DNA of 64,000 bases from Haloplanus sp. XH21 (lineage in GTDB: Archaea > Halobacteriota > Halobacteria > Halobacteriales > Haloferacaceae). Both the position numbers and the translations under genes were made by a program. The stretch is taken from assembly GCF_023276355.1 (NCBI RefSeq), contig NZ_JALLPL010000001.1, forward strand, positions 558,001 through 622,000. Reading direction: 5' to 3'. Of the stretch, positions 34,402 through 43,169 are shown piece by piece. Position 1 is the stretch's first letter; each line of letters begins with the position of its first letter. Under the pieces are notes generated by a model. That model was not told the DNA's origin and ran no database searches. It saw nothing but the letters and a program-made list of their open reading frames with translations.

Positions 34402-36023
34402 CGCCGCTGCAGGTCGACCCCTCGGCGCTCGCCTCCGGGGTCAACAACGCGTGGATCCTGACGGTCAGCTTCCTGATCTTCTTCATGCACGCCGGCTTCG
34501 CCATGCTCGAGGCGGGGCAGGTGCGCTCGAAGAACGTGGCGAACCAGCTCACGAAGAACATGCTGACCTGGAGCGTGGGCGTCATCGTCTACTTCCTGAT
34601 CGGCGCTGGGATTTCGACGATGGTCGGCGGCGGTGCCGATCCGTTCAGCTACATCATGGGCGACGCCGCCGGCTGGGTCGGCTGGCTCTACGGCGCCGTC
34701 TTCGCCATGACGGCGGCGACCATCGTGAGTGGGGCCGTCGCCGGCCGCGCGAAACTCCGCGCGTACGTTACGTACACCATCCTGCTCTCGGCGGTCATCT
34801 ACCCGGTCGTCACCGGCCTCACCTGGGCCGGTGGCTTCCTGACGACCATCGGACCGGGCTTCCAGGACTTCGCCGGCGGCATGATCGTCCACGGCATGGG
34901 CGGCATCGCCGGCCTCACGGCCGCGTGGGTCCTCGGACCCCGGATGGACCGCTACGAGGAGGACGGCAGCGTGAACATCATCCCCGGGCACTCGCTCACC
35001 TTCGCGGTGCTCGGAACGCTCATCCTCTGTTTCGGCTGGTACGGCTTCAACGTGGGCACGTCGGCCATCTTCAGTGACGGCGGCCTGCTCGGTGACCAGC
35101 TGGGCCGTGTCGCGCTCACCACGACGCTCGGCATGGCCGCGGGTGCCATCGGCGCCGGAACGGCGGCGCTGGCCAAGACCGGCAAGGTCGACACGCTGTA
35201 CGTCGCCAACGGCATGCTCGCCGGCCTGGTCGGCATCACGAGCAACACGAACGCGATCACGTGGATCGGCGCGCTCGTCATCGGCGGCCTCGCCGGTGCA
35301 CAGCTGCCGGTCGTCTTCGAATTCGTCGAGAAACGGCTCAAGATCGACGACGTCTGTGCGGTGTTCCCGGTCCACGGGAGCGCGGGCGTCCTCGGCGCGG
35401 TGCTGTTCCCGCTGTTCGCGATCCCCGGCTACTCGGTGAGCTTCGTCGGCCAGATCGTCGGCGTCGCGGTGATCGCCGCGTGGACCATCGCCGCGACGGC
35501 CATCGTCTTCGGCGTCCTCAAGGCGATCGGTCAGGCACGCGTCTCGCCCGAACACGAGCGTGAGGGCCTCGACGTGGCCGAACACGGCGTCAACACCTAC
35601 CCCGAATTCGGCGAACCCGACGTCGTCGCCGACGGCGGCGAAGACCAGATCATCCGCACCGACGGCGGCACCGACGACCGCGACATCAAGATGGTCGTCG
35701 CGATGCTCCGTCCGGAGAAACTCGGCGACGTAAAACAGGCCATCGCCGAAGTCGGCGCCCCCTCGATCACGGTGACGAACGTCTCCGGTCGCGGTTCACA
35801 GCCCGCGAAGAAGGGACAGTGGCGCGGCGAGGAGTACACCGTCGACCTGCACCAGAAGGTGAAAGTCGAATGCGTGGTCGCCGATGTGCCTGCCCGCGAC
35901 GTGGCGGAGGCGATCCGTAAAAGCGCCAATACGGGCGAACCAGGCGACGGCAAGATCTTCATCATGCCCGTCGACAACGCCGTTCAGGTCCGGACCGGCA
36001 AGGAGGGGCCCGACGCGGTCTGA
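34395..36023 (+). CDS. amt: ammonium transporter fused to a C-terminal PII (GlnK) domain
   Basis: This 542-aa protein combines two normally separate proteins. Residues 1-400 are an Amt channel with about eleven membrane segments; the pore histidine pair is in [10 protein letters not shown] (about residue 164) and [11 protein letters not shown] (about residue 325). After a 30-residue acidic linker, residues 430-542 form a PII domain: [20 protein letters not shown], a T-loop ending [14 protein letters not shown] with the conserved tyrosine, and the B-loop [14 protein letters not shown] binds ATP/ADP and 2-oxoglutarate and normally blocks Amt through the T-loop; here the regulator is tethered. 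Translation starts 4 nt after a perfect GGAGGTGA. No separate glnK is seen nearby. Confidence 0.95.
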   Translation: MVAPLQVDPSALASGVNNAWILTVSFLIFFMHAGFAMLEAGQVRSKNVANQLTKNMLTWSVGVIVYFLIGAGISTMVGGGADPFSYIMGDAAGWVGWLYGAVFAMTAATIVSGAVAGRAKLRAYVTYTILLSAVIYPVVTGLTWAGGFLTTIGPGFQDFAGGMIVHGMGGIAGLTAAWVLGPRMDRYEEDGSVNIIPGHSLTFAVLGTLILCFGWYGFNVGTSAIFSDGGLLGDQLGRVALTTTLGMAAGAIGAGTAALAKTGKVDTLYVANGMLAGLVGITSNTNAITWIGALVIGGLAGAQLPVVFEFVEKRLKIDDVCAVFPVHGSAGVLGAVLFPLFAIPGYSVSFVGQIVGVAVIAAWTIAATAIVFGVLKAIGQARVSPEHEREGLDVAEHGVNTYPEFGEPDVVADGGEDQIIRTDGGTDDRDIKMVVAMLRPEKLGDVKQAIAEVGAPSITVTNVSGRGSQPAKKGQWRGEEYTVDLHQKVKVECVVADVPARDVAEAIRKSANTGEPGDGKIFIMPVDNAVQVRTGKEGPDAV

Positions 36024-36062
36024 TCGGCGGAGAGACGACGCGAGCACCACCGACGGCGCGAC

Positions 36063-36069
36063 TTTTTTT
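36063..36069 (+). terminator. oligo-T terminator after amt-PII
   Basis: Seven T (36063-36069) in GACTTTTTTTGCGG lie 40 nt after the amt-PII stop codon and before hemL. Such U-runs terminate archaeal transcription. It could partly serve as the hemL upstream element, but hemL starts at 36128, too far away for a TATA box. Confidence 0.5.
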
Positions 36070-36127
36070 GCGGCAGTCACCGACGCAACCCAGTACATTC
36101 TTTCCGCCGTGGCACACAGCGCTAGCC

Positions 36128-37462
36128 ATGAACCACGACGAATCACGGGCCCTGTACGACCGTGCGCTGTCGGTGCTCGCCGGCGGCGTCAACTCGTCGG
36201 TGCGCGCGTCGATGCCGTACCCGTTCTTCGCCGAACGCGGCGACGGTGCGCACCTCATCGACGCCGACGGCAACCGCTACATCGACTACGTGATGGGCTA
36301 CGGCCCGCTGCTGTACGGTCACGACCTCCCCGATTCGGTGGAGGCGGCCATCCAGTCACACGCGAGCGCCGGGCCGATGTACGGCGCGCCGACGGAAGTC
36401 GAAGTCGACCTCGCGGAGTTCGTGGCGCGACACGTCCCCTCCGTCGAGATGCTCCGCTTCGTCAACTCGGGGACCGAGGCAACCGTCTCCGCGGTCCGGC
36501 TCGCGCGCGCCTACACTGGCCGTGACAAGATCGTCGTGATGCAGGGCGGCTACCACGGCGCCCAGGAGTCGACGCTCGTCGAGGGCGGTCCCGAGAGCGC
36601 CCAGCCCTCCTCGCCCGGCATCCCCGACTCCTTCGCCGACCACACCATCCCCGTCCCCTTCAACGACACCGAGACCGTGGAGGACGTGTTCGAGGCACAC
36701 GGCGACGAGATCGCAGCAGTCCTGACCGAACCCATCCTGGGTAACATGGGCGTCGTGATGCCCGTCGACGGCTACCACGAGACGCTGCGTGATCTCTGTG
36801 ACGAGCACGGGTCGCTTCTCATCTTCGACGAGGTCATCACGGGCTTTCGCGTCGGCGGCCTGGGCTGTGCCCAGAGCGAATTCGGCATCACGCCCGACCT
36901 GACGACGCTCGGCAAAATCGTCGGCGGCGGCTTCCCCGTCGGCGCCGTCGGCGGGCGGGCGGAGATCGTCGAGCAGTTCACCCCCGGCGGCGACGTGTTC
37001 CAGTCGGGCACCTTCTCGGGCCACCCCGTGACGATGGCGGCCGGCCTGGAGACACTCCGCTACGCCGCCGAGAACGACGTGTACGACCACGTGAACGAAC
37101 TCGGCGAGCGGCTGCGCGCCGGCATCACGGACATCCTGGAGGAGCGCGCGCCGGAGTACACCGTCGTCGGCACCGGGAGCATCTTCAAGACCATCTTCAC
37201 CCGCGACGGAACCGGCGGCGATGGGCGCTGTGAAGCCGGCTGCCGCCAGCGCGAGGACTGCCCGCAGTACGACGCCTGTCCCAAGACCGGCGCCGACGTG
37301 GCGGCCGCCGAAACCAACCGCTGGGAGCGGGTGTTCTGGCAGGAGATGAAAGACCAGGGCGTGTTCCTCACCGCCAACCAGTTCGAGGCGCAGTTCGTGA
37401 GCTACGCCCACACCGAAGACGACATCCAGCGGACGCTCGACGCGTATCAGGACGCACTATAG
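36128..37462 (+). CDS. hemL: glutamate-1-semialdehyde 2,1-aminomutase
   Basis: This 444-aa PLP enzyme makes 5-aminolevulinate from glutamate-1-semialdehyde. The PLP lysine is in [15 protein letters not shown] (about residue 265). [25 protein letters not shown] and [11 protein letters not shown] are all in place. A cysteine-rich insertion at about residues 368-388 ([17 protein letters not shown]) is not found in bacterial enzymes but is a feature I associate with haloarchaeal HemL; it may bind metal. The start at 36128 gives the normal N-terminus [14 protein letters not shown]. It is first in the order hemL-hemC-hemD. Confidence 0.96.
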   Translation: MNHDESRALYDRALSVLAGGVNSSVRASMPYPFFAERGDGAHLIDADGNRYIDYVMGYGPLLYGHDLPDSVEAAIQSHASAGPMYGAPTEVEVDLAEFVARHVPSVEMLRFVNSGTEATVSAVRLARAYTGRDKIVVMQGGYHGAQESTLVEGGPESAQPSSPGIPDSFADHTIPVPFNDTETVEDVFEAHGDEIAAVLTEPILGNMGVVMPVDGYHETLRDLCDEHGSLLIFDEVITGFRVGGLGCAQSEFGITPDLTTLGKIVGGGFPVGAVGGRAEIVEQFTPGGDVFQSGTFSGHPVTMAAGLETLRYAAENDVYDHVNELGERLRAGITDILEERAPEYTVVGTGSIFKTIFTRDGTGGDGRCEAGCRQREDCPQYDACPKTGADVAAAETNRWERVFWQEMKDQGVFLTANQFEAQFVSYAHTEDDIQRTLDAYQDAL

Positions 37463-37507
37463 CCGCGAAGAGGCGGGCTTTTCACCCTCCGGAGCGACGG
37501 TTTGGGT

Positions 37508-38593
37508 ATGAACACGCGCGGAACGGTACGACTGGCGACGCGCGGATCCGATCTCGCTTTGCGACAGACGGCGAGCGTCCGCGACGCGCTTTCGGGGCGG
37601 CACCGCACCATCGAGGTCGTCGAGGTGTCGACCGAGGGCGACCGGATCCGAGACGAACTCATCCATCGCCTCGGGAAGACCGGGGCCTTCGTCCGCGCAC
37701 TCGACGAGAAGGTGCTCGACGGCGACGTCGACGCCGCGGTCCACTCGATGAAGGACATGCCCACGGAGTCGCCGGACGACCTCGTCGTCGCCGGCGTGCC
37801 CGACCGCGCGCCGGCGGGTGACGTGCTGGTGACGCCCGACGGGACCGACCTCGACGACCTCCCCGCGGGCGCCGTCGTCGGCACGTCCTCCCTCCGCCGC
37901 GGCGCGCAGTTGCGCCGCGAACGCGACGACCTGCAGATCGAACCGCTCCGCGGGAACGTCGACACGCGCCTGGAGAAACTGCTCGCGCCGCCCCTCCAGC
38001 GCGAACACCAGCGTCGACTGGACGCCGAAGACGAGGACGAGGGCGAGCATCCGGACGCCTTCGACCGGACGGCTGCGGAGTGGTTCGACGCGCTGAACGA
38101 ACTGGAGCGCCAGGCGCTGGAGCGCGATTTCGAGACCGAATACGACGGCATCGTGCTGGCTGAGGCCGGCATCCGCCGGAGCGGCCTGTTCGACGCCGTC
38201 GAGACGGTGCGCCTCCCGAAGCAGTCGTTCGTACCCGCGCCGGGCCAGGGCGCCATCGCGGTGACGGCGAAGGCGGGCACCGACGCGGTGGAGACGATCC
38301 ACAACCTCGTCGACGACCCCGTGACGCGCGTCGAGACGACGGTCGAGCGAACGATCCTCGCCGAACTCGGCGGTGGCTGTATCGCCCCCATCGGCGTCCA
38401 CGCCCTCGTCCAGGGCGAGTACGTCCAGGTGACGGTACAGGTGCTGTCGCTCGACGGCTCGGAAGCGATCGAACGCAGCGTCGACCTGCCCATCGCCGAC
38501 CACGCGGACGCCGCGGCGTCGATCGCGGCCGACCTCCGCGAGGCAGGCGCGGCCGACCTCATCGACCGCGCACGCGAGGAGGCCGACGAGTGA
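37508..38593 (+). CDS. hemC: porphobilinogen deaminase (hydroxymethylbilane synthase)
   Basis: This 361-aa enzyme polymerises four porphobilinogens. Motifs are RLATRGSDLALRQT, then KDMPTE after AAVHSMKDM, GTSSLRRGAQLRRERDDL with the substrate-binding arginines, and LAELGGGCIAPIGVHA, where the cysteine binds the dipyrromethane cofactor. An insertion of about 30 acidic residues (about 165-195, LDAEDEDEGEHPDAF) is a halophile addition. The start is the ATG at 37508; a TTG two codons upstream is unlikely. It overlaps hemD by 4 nt (GTGA), so the two are coupled. Confidence 0.96.
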   Translation: MNTRGTVRLATRGSDLALRQTASVRDALSGRHRTIEVVEVSTEGDRIRDELIHRLGKTGAFVRALDEKVLDGDVDAAVHSMKDMPTESPDDLVVAGVPDRAPAGDVLVTPDGTDLDDLPAGAVVGTSSLRRGAQLRRERDDLQIEPLRGNVDTRLEKLLAPPLQREHQRRLDAEDEDEGEHPDAFDRTAAEWFDALNELERQALERDFETEYDGIVLAEAGIRRSGLFDAVETVRLPKQSFVPAPGQGAIAVTAKAGTDAVETIHNLVDDPVTRVETTVERTILAELGGGCIAPIGVHALVQGEYVQVTVQVLSLDGSEAIERSVDLPIADHADAAASIAADLREAGAADLIDRAREEADE

Positions 38594-39357
38594 GCGAGTC
38601 CGCGTCGGGCGATGACCGCCTCCGCGTCGCCGTCTTCCGCCCGAACGACGACCGACTGGCCGAGGCGCGGGCGCTCCTCGACGAACTCGGCGTCGATCCC
38701 GTCTCCGATCCGATGCTCGCCGTCGAGCCGACGGACGCGACGCCGCGCGGCGCCGACTACGTCGTGTTCACGAGCAAGACGGGCGCGGAACTCGTCGCGG
38801 CAGCAGGCTGGACCCCCGGCGCGGCGACGGTGGTCGCCATCGGCCCCAAGACCGCCGCGGCGCTCGAAGCCGCGGGCTACGCCGTGGATCTGCTCCCCGA
38901 CGACTACTCCTCGTCGGGGCTGGTCGACCTGCTCGCCGACCGCGCGGCCGGCGCGAGCGTCGAGGTGGCGCGCAGCGACCACGGGAGCGCCGTCCTCCTC
39001 GACGGCCTGCGCGAGGCAGGGGCCGACGTACGCGAGACGGTGCTCTATCGACTGGTCCGTCCCGAGGGTGCGGGGAACTCGACCACTCTCGCTGCCGAGG
39101 GGCGCCTCGACGCCGCCTGTTTCACGTCGTCGCTGACGGTCGAACACTTCCGTGACGCCGCGGCGGAGCGGGGCGTCCGTGAAGCCGCCATCGCCGGCCT
39201 GAACGACGCCGTCGTGGGCGTGATCGGTGAGCCGACCCGCGAAACGGCCGAGAGCCACGGAATCACCGTGGACGTAGTCCCCGCGGAGGCGACGTTCGAG
39301 GCGCTGGCCCGGGAGACAGTGGCTCGACTACGGACCGTCGACGACGCCAGCCGATGA
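38590..39357 (+). CDS. hemD: uroporphyrinogen-III synthase
   Basis: This 255-aa protein closes hydroxymethylbilane into uroporphyrinogen III. Family sequence is weakly conserved, as is usual for HemD: DYVVFTSKTGAEL (about residues 56-68), AIGPKTAAALEAAGYAVDLLPDDYSSSGLVDLL (about 87-120) and FTSSLTVEHF near residue 178 are recognisable. The GTG start overlaps the hemC stop. Two alternating Rossmann-like domains fit the length. Downstream lie 10 nt and then the possible earlier start of a DHH phosphoesterase. Confidence 0.9.
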   Translation: MSESASGDDRLRVAVFRPNDDRLAEARALLDELGVDPVSDPMLAVEPTDATPRGADYVVFTSKTGAELVAAAGWTPGAATVVAIGPKTAAALEAAGYAVDLLPDDYSSSGLVDLLADRAAGASVEVARSDHGSAVLLDGLREAGADVRETVLYRLVRPEGAGNSTTLAAEGRLDAACFTSSLTVEHFRDAAAERGVREAAIAGLNDAVVGVIGEPTRETAESHGITVDVVPAEATFEALARETVARLRTVDDASR

Positions 39358-39388
39358 TTTATCCCCGATGACGGCCGAGAGAGGGACA

Positions 39389-40822
39389 ATGGGTCCCGTT
39401 CCCGAACTCGCGGAGCGCGCGACGGCGTGTGCGGACCGCCTGCGCCAGGCCGACACCGTCCTCCTGGCGTCGCACATCGACGCCGACGGCTTGACGAGCG
39501 CCGCCATCGCCACGACGGCGCTCGAACGCGCCGGGATCCCCGTCGAGACCATCTTCGAGAAACAACTCGACGAGGCCGCAGTCGCGCGCATCGCTGAGAC
39601 GGACCACGAGACGGCGCTGTTCACCGACTTCGGGAGCGGGCAACTCGACATCATCACCGAGTACGCCGACGCCTTCACGCCCGTCGTCGTCGACCACCAC
39701 CAGCCCGCGGACGCCGAGACCGCGTACCACTGCAACCCCCTGCTCGTCGGCCTCGACGGCGCGAGCGAACTCTCCGGGGCGGGGGCGGCGTACACGCTCG
39801 CCCGGGCACTGGAACCCGAGGGAGGCGACAACCGCGACCTGGCGGCGCTGGCGGTCGTCGGCGCCGTCGGCGACATGCAGGGCGGCGTGGACGGCCTCAC
39901 CGGCGCGAACGAGGGAATCGTCGAGGAAGGACAGGCGGCCGGCGTCCTGACCGAGGGGACCGACCTCGCGATGTACGGCCGGCAGACTCGCCCGCTCCCG
40001 AAACTGCTGGAGTACGCGAGCGACGTGCGCATCCCCGGCATCACGGGAAACGAGGCCGGAGCGATCGGCTTTCTCGCGGAGCTGGACGCCGACCTGCGCG
40101 CCGACGGCGAGTGGAAGCGGTGGGTCGACCTCACCGATTCCGAGCGCCAGACCGTCGCGAGCGCACTGCTCAAGCGCGCCGTCGCGAGCGGCGTCTCCGC
40201 CGACCAGGTGGACAGCCTGATCGGGACGACGTACACCCTCGTCGACGAACCCGTCGGCAGCGAACTGCGCGACGTGAGCGAGTTCTCCACCCTGCTGAAC
40301 GCGACGGCGCGGTACGACCGCGCCGACGTCGGCCTCGCGGTGTGCCTTGGCGAGCGGGACGAACCCCTCGATCAGGCCCGGACGCTCCTCCGCAACCATC
40401 GCAAGAACCTCTCGGAGGGGATCGAACTGGTGACCTCGGAGGGCGTCACGGTCGAGGAGCACGTGCAGTGGTTCGACGCCGGCACCCGGATCCGGGAGAC
40501 CATCGTCGGCATCGTCGCCGGGATGGCGCTGGGGTCGTCGGGCGTTCGTCGCGACCGGCCGATCATCGCGTTCGCGGCCGTCGAGGATGCGGACGACAGG
40601 GATGGGGACGACGACGAGAGCGAGCTGAAGGTGTCGGCCCGGAGTCCACACAGCCTGGTCCGGCAGGGTCTCGACCTCTCGGCCGTGATGCGGGAGGCGG
40701 CGCAGTCGGTCGGTGGCGACGGCGGCGGGCACGACGTGGCCGCGGGGGCGACGATTCCCGCGGCCGAACGGGACGCGTTCGTCGCGGCGGTCGACGAGCT
40801 GGTCGCGGACCAACTCGGGTGA
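39389..40822 (+). CDS. DHH-family phosphoesterase (RecJ-like single-strand exonuclease)
   Basis: This ~477-aa protein is a DHH superfamily phosphoesterase with SHIDADGLTSAA (about residue 28), LFTDFGSGQ (about 75), VVVDHHQPA (the DHH motif, about 98) and a distal DHHA1-like domain with VASGVSADQVDS and GMALGSSG. Archaeal homologues act as 5'-3' or 3'-5' single-strand nucleases and include the CMG-associated GAN. The start at 39389 is preferred; TGATTTATC about 30 nt upstream would be the TATA box. An ATG at 39368 would add seven residues. Which of the haloarchaeal RecJ paralogues this is cannot be decided here. Confidence 0.88.
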   Translation: MGPVPELAERATACADRLRQADTVLLASHIDADGLTSAAIATTALERAGIPVETIFEKQLDEAAVARIAETDHETALFTDFGSGQLDIITEYADAFTPVVVDHHQPADAETAYHCNPLLVGLDGASELSGAGAAYTLARALEPEGGDNRDLAALAVVGAVGDMQGGVDGLTGANEGIVEEGQAAGVLTEGTDLAMYGRQTRPLPKLLEYASDVRIPGITGNEAGAIGFLAELDADLRADGEWKRWVDLTDSERQTVASALLKRAVASGVSADQVDSLIGTTYTLVDEPVGSELRDVSEFSTLLNATARYDRADVGLAVCLGERDEPLDQARTLLRNHRKNLSEGIELVTSEGVTVEEHVQWFDAGTRIRETIVGIVAGMALGSSGVRRDRPIIAFAAVEDADDRDGDDDESELKVSARSPHSLVRQGLDLSAVMREAAQSVGGDGGGHDVAAGATIPAAERDAFVAAVDELVADQLG

Positions 40823-40910
40823 GGCGAGAACCCGAGCGACCGCCCGTCGAACGTCGACGGCGCATATGTTCGCGTCAAGCCTTACGCGTTGCTCCCCGGT
40901 AGAGCCACTG

Positions 40911-41849
40911 ATGAGCGAACTCTCCACGGCCGAACGGGAGGAGCGACGCGTCGCCGGCTCGATCGAGGAGCTGATCGGCGACACGCCGTTGCTCCGCCTC
41001 GACGGCTTCGCCCCGAACCTCCTCGCGAAGGTGGAGGCGGCCAACCCCTACTCGGTCAAGGATCGGATCGCGCGGGAGATGCTCGACGCCGCCGAGGCGG
41101 CGGGCGACCTGCCGCCGGGCGGGACCGTCGTGGAGGCGACGAGCGGGAACACGGGCATCGGCCTCGCGGCGGTGTCGGCGACGCGGGGTTACGACTGCGT
41201 GCTGACGATGCCCGAGTCGATGTCCGAGGAGCGGCGGACGATGCTCGCCGCTCTCGGTGCGGACCTGGAGTTGACCCCGGCGTCGGAGGGGATGACGGGG
41301 GCGAACCGCCGGGCCGAGGAGTTGGCGGCGGCCGACGACGCCGTCCTGGCGAGCCAGTTCGAGAACGACGCCAACCCGCGGGCCCACCGGCGGACGACCG
41401 GGCCGGAAATCTGGCGCGACACCGGCGGCGACGTGGACGCCGTCGTCGCGGGCGTGGGCACGGGCGGAACGATCACCGGTGTTGCGGCGTATTTCGAGGC
41501 GGAGGGACGGTCCGTCCGGACCGTCGCCGTCGAACCCGACGCCTCGCCGACCATCTCGGCGCAGTCCAGCGACGGCCACGACATCCAGGGTATCGGCCCC
41601 GGCTTCGTCCCCGACGTGTTGCGCACGGAGTTGCTCGACGAGGTGCGGGCGGTGACGGCCGAAGACGCGCGGGAAACAGCCCGGCGTCTCGGGCGCGAGG
41701 CCGGGTTGCTCGTCGGCATCTCCTCCGGGGCGGCGCTTGCCGCGGCCGAAGCGTACGCCACGGCCAACCCCGACGGGACGACGGTGGTCGTCCTCCCGGA
41801 CACGGGCGAGCGGTATCTGTCCACGGACCTGTTCACGGCCGAGGCGTGA
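40911..41849 (+). CDS. cysK: cysteine synthase (O-acetylserine sulfhydrylase family)
   Basis: This 312-aa PLP enzyme has the family start SIEELIGDTPLLRL, the PLP lysine in NPYSVKDRIA (about residue 49; canonical NPGGSVKDR), the substrate loop EATSGNTGIGLA (about 75) and the phosphate-binding GVGTGGTITG (about 178). GISSGAALAAA near the end carries the PLP pyridine-nitrogen serine. It makes cysteine from O-acetylserine or O-phosphoserine with sulfide; the variant Pro-Tyr for Pro-Gly-Gly in the lysine loop may reflect a different acceptor. It stands alone, with 88 bp before it and a DUF5783-like gene after it. Confidence 0.92.
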   Translation: MSELSTAEREERRVAGSIEELIGDTPLLRLDGFAPNLLAKVEAANPYSVKDRIAREMLDAAEAAGDLPPGGTVVEATSGNTGIGLAAVSATRGYDCVLTMPESMSEERRTMLAALGADLELTPASEGMTGANRRAEELAAADDAVLASQFENDANPRAHRRTTGPEIWRDTGGDVDAVVAGVGTGGTITGVAAYFEAEGRSVRTVAVEPDASPTISAQSSDGHDIQGIGPGFVPDVLRTELLDEVRAVTAEDARETARRLGREAGLLVGISSGAALAAAEAYATANPDGTTVVVLPDTGERYLSTDLFTAEA

Positions 41850-41910
41850 GCTGTTGGATCGCCGACGGCCGGACCGTCCGACTTTTGCCCACGCCGGGGA
41901 AAGAGCAGGT

Positions 41911-42246
41911 ATGACCGACTTCGACCCCGAGAAGTTCGAGGACAAGTACGCCAACTACTTCACCGAACTCCAGCGGGCGTACAAGAACGCCTTCGAGACG
42001 ATGAACGACCGGTTCGACTCGGAACTCGTCCACGCCATCGACCAGCAGGTGCTCAACGAGTCCGAACCGTTCTACGAGGACGGCGAGTTCCGAATCGAAC
42101 TGCCCGAGAACCCGACGGATCGAGTGACCGCCGTCGTCGTCGCCGATGAGAAGGTAGAGGCGACGCTGGAGCGGTACGTCGAGGAAATCGAGGCGGAGCT
42201 GCGGAACGTGTTCGGCCTCGAGGACCGAGACGAACCAAAGGCCTAA
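41911..42246 (+). CDS. haloarchaeal protein of unknown function (DUF5783-like)
   Basis: This 111-aa protein opens MTDFDPEKFEDKYANYFTEL and is mostly alpha-helical, with QRAYKNAFETMNDRFDSELVHAIDQQVLNESEPFYEDGEF followed by a short beta segment RVTAVVVADEKVE and a last acidic helix. It has no cysteines, signal or membrane segment. I recognise it as a conserved haloarchaeal family (DUF5783) of unknown function. It is followed 25 nt later by a NifU-C protein and may share its transcript. Confidence 0.78.
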   Translation: MTDFDPEKFEDKYANYFTELQRAYKNAFETMNDRFDSELVHAIDQQVLNESEPFYEDGEFRIELPENPTDRVTAVVVADEKVEATLERYVEEIEAELRNVFGLEDRDEPKA

Positions 42247-42271
42247 GCCCGTTGGAACCCAACTCACGTCT

Positions 42272-42643
42272 ATGAGTACAGACGCCCAGGAGACGGACGA
42301 CGACGACCTGCGCGAGCGCATCACGAACTTCCTGCGCCGGAACTTCCCGCAGATTCAGATGCACGGCGGGAGCGCAGCGATCCAGAACATCGACCAGGAG
42401 ACGGGCGAGGTCAGCATCCAGCTCGGCGGCGCCTGTTCCGGCTGTGGCATCTCTCCGATGACGATCCAGGCGATCAAAAGCCGGATGGTCAAGGAGATCC
42501 CCGAGATCACGAAAGTCCACGCCGACACCGGCATGGAAGGCATGGGCGGCGAGGGTGCCCAGGAGGGCATGGAGCCGTCGTTCCCCGGCGAGACGACCGA
42601 CGAATCCGAGGGTCGAGACGAAGGACCGCAGGCGCCGTTCTAA
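42272..42643 (+). CDS. NifU C-terminal-domain (Nfu-like) protein
   Basis: This 123-aa protein contains the Nfu domain, including LRRNFPQIQMHGGSAAIQNID, LGGACSGCGISPMTIQAIKSRM and VKEIPEITKVHAD. The CSGC motif (about residues 52-55) ligates a bridging 4Fe-4S cluster in a dimer, so the protein is an Fe-S carrier. The C-terminal 30 residues are low-complexity Gly/Glu. It pairs functionally with SufU (23191). It is followed by two T5 runs. Confidence 0.9.
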   Translation: MSTDAQETDDDDLRERITNFLRRNFPQIQMHGGSAAIQNIDQETGEVSIQLGGACSGCGISPMTIQAIKSRMVKEIPEITKVHADTGMEGMGGEGAQEGMEPSFPGETTDESEGRDEGPQAPF

Positions 42644-42656
42644 CGCCGGATCTCAG

Positions 42657-42678
42657 TTTTTCAGTTTGCCCCGTTTTT
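42657..42678 (+). terminator. tandem oligo-T terminator after the Nfu-like gene
   Basis: Two TTTTTCAG units (T5 at 42657-42661 and 42674-42678) follow the Nfu-like stop at 42643. Duplicate U-runs are typical efficient terminators in archaea. The next gene begins at 42759 with a TATA-like GGTTTAGTC about 30 nt upstream. Confidence 0.55.
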
Positions 42679-42758
42679 CAGGCCGGCCAGCGACTGCGCC
42701 GTCCGCGGGATCGGCGCCGGTGCGGTAAGGTTTAGTCCGGGCCGTCCGTCTCGCGTCT

Positions 42759-43169
42759 ATGGACGCTCGTGAACTCACCGTCAGTGCGGAGTATCTCGTC
42801 GCCATCGAGGACGGCGACGACTGGCGGGCGGCGATCGAGGACTTCGCAGACGCCGAAGACATCACTGCGGCGTGGTTCACCGGCACGGGAACGGTGCGGG
42901 ACGCGGACGTGTGGCACTACGATCCGGCGGCCGAGGAGCACCGCTCGGTTCGGTTCGACGAACCGCTGTCGGTGGCCGCCTGCGTCGGCGCCGTTTCGGC
43001 GCCCGACGACGGCGACGCCGCCGCCCGGCCACACGCCGTGCTCACCCGGCCGAGCGGGCAGGCGGTCGGCGGCTATCTCAACGCCGCCACCGCCGTCGGG
43101 GGCAGGGTCGCGCTGCGGGCTTTCGAGGAACCGTTCGACTGGATACTCGACGATCGGACCCCCAGATGA
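42759..43169 (+). CDS. PPC/DUF296 domain protein
   Basis: This 136-aa protein fits the PPC (plant and prokaryote conserved, DUF296) domain: DYLVAIEDGDDW-like start, ITAAWFTGTGTVRDADVWHYD (the conserved G-x-G beta-hairpin), RPHAVLTRPSGQAVGGYLNAATAVGG and a final LRAFEEPFDWILDD. Canonical prokaryotic members are trimers of unknown role; in plants the domain is joined to AT-hooks. Its stop overlaps the polC start in ATGA, so it is coupled to DNA polymerase D large subunit. A replication-linked role is only a contextual guess. Confidence 0.82.
   Translation: MDARELTVSAEYLVAIEDGDDWRAAIEDFADAEDITAAWFTGTGTVRDADVWHYDPAAEEHRSVRFDEPLSVAACVGAVSAPDDGDAAARPHAVLTRPSGQAVGGYLNAATAVGGRVALRAFEEPFDWILDDRTPR

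Noticed and set aside
42872-43165. An N-terminal extension of polC of about 100 residues
   Set aside because: It is the shadow of the PPC gene, is Arg-rich, and the DP2 family begins near the ATG at 43166.
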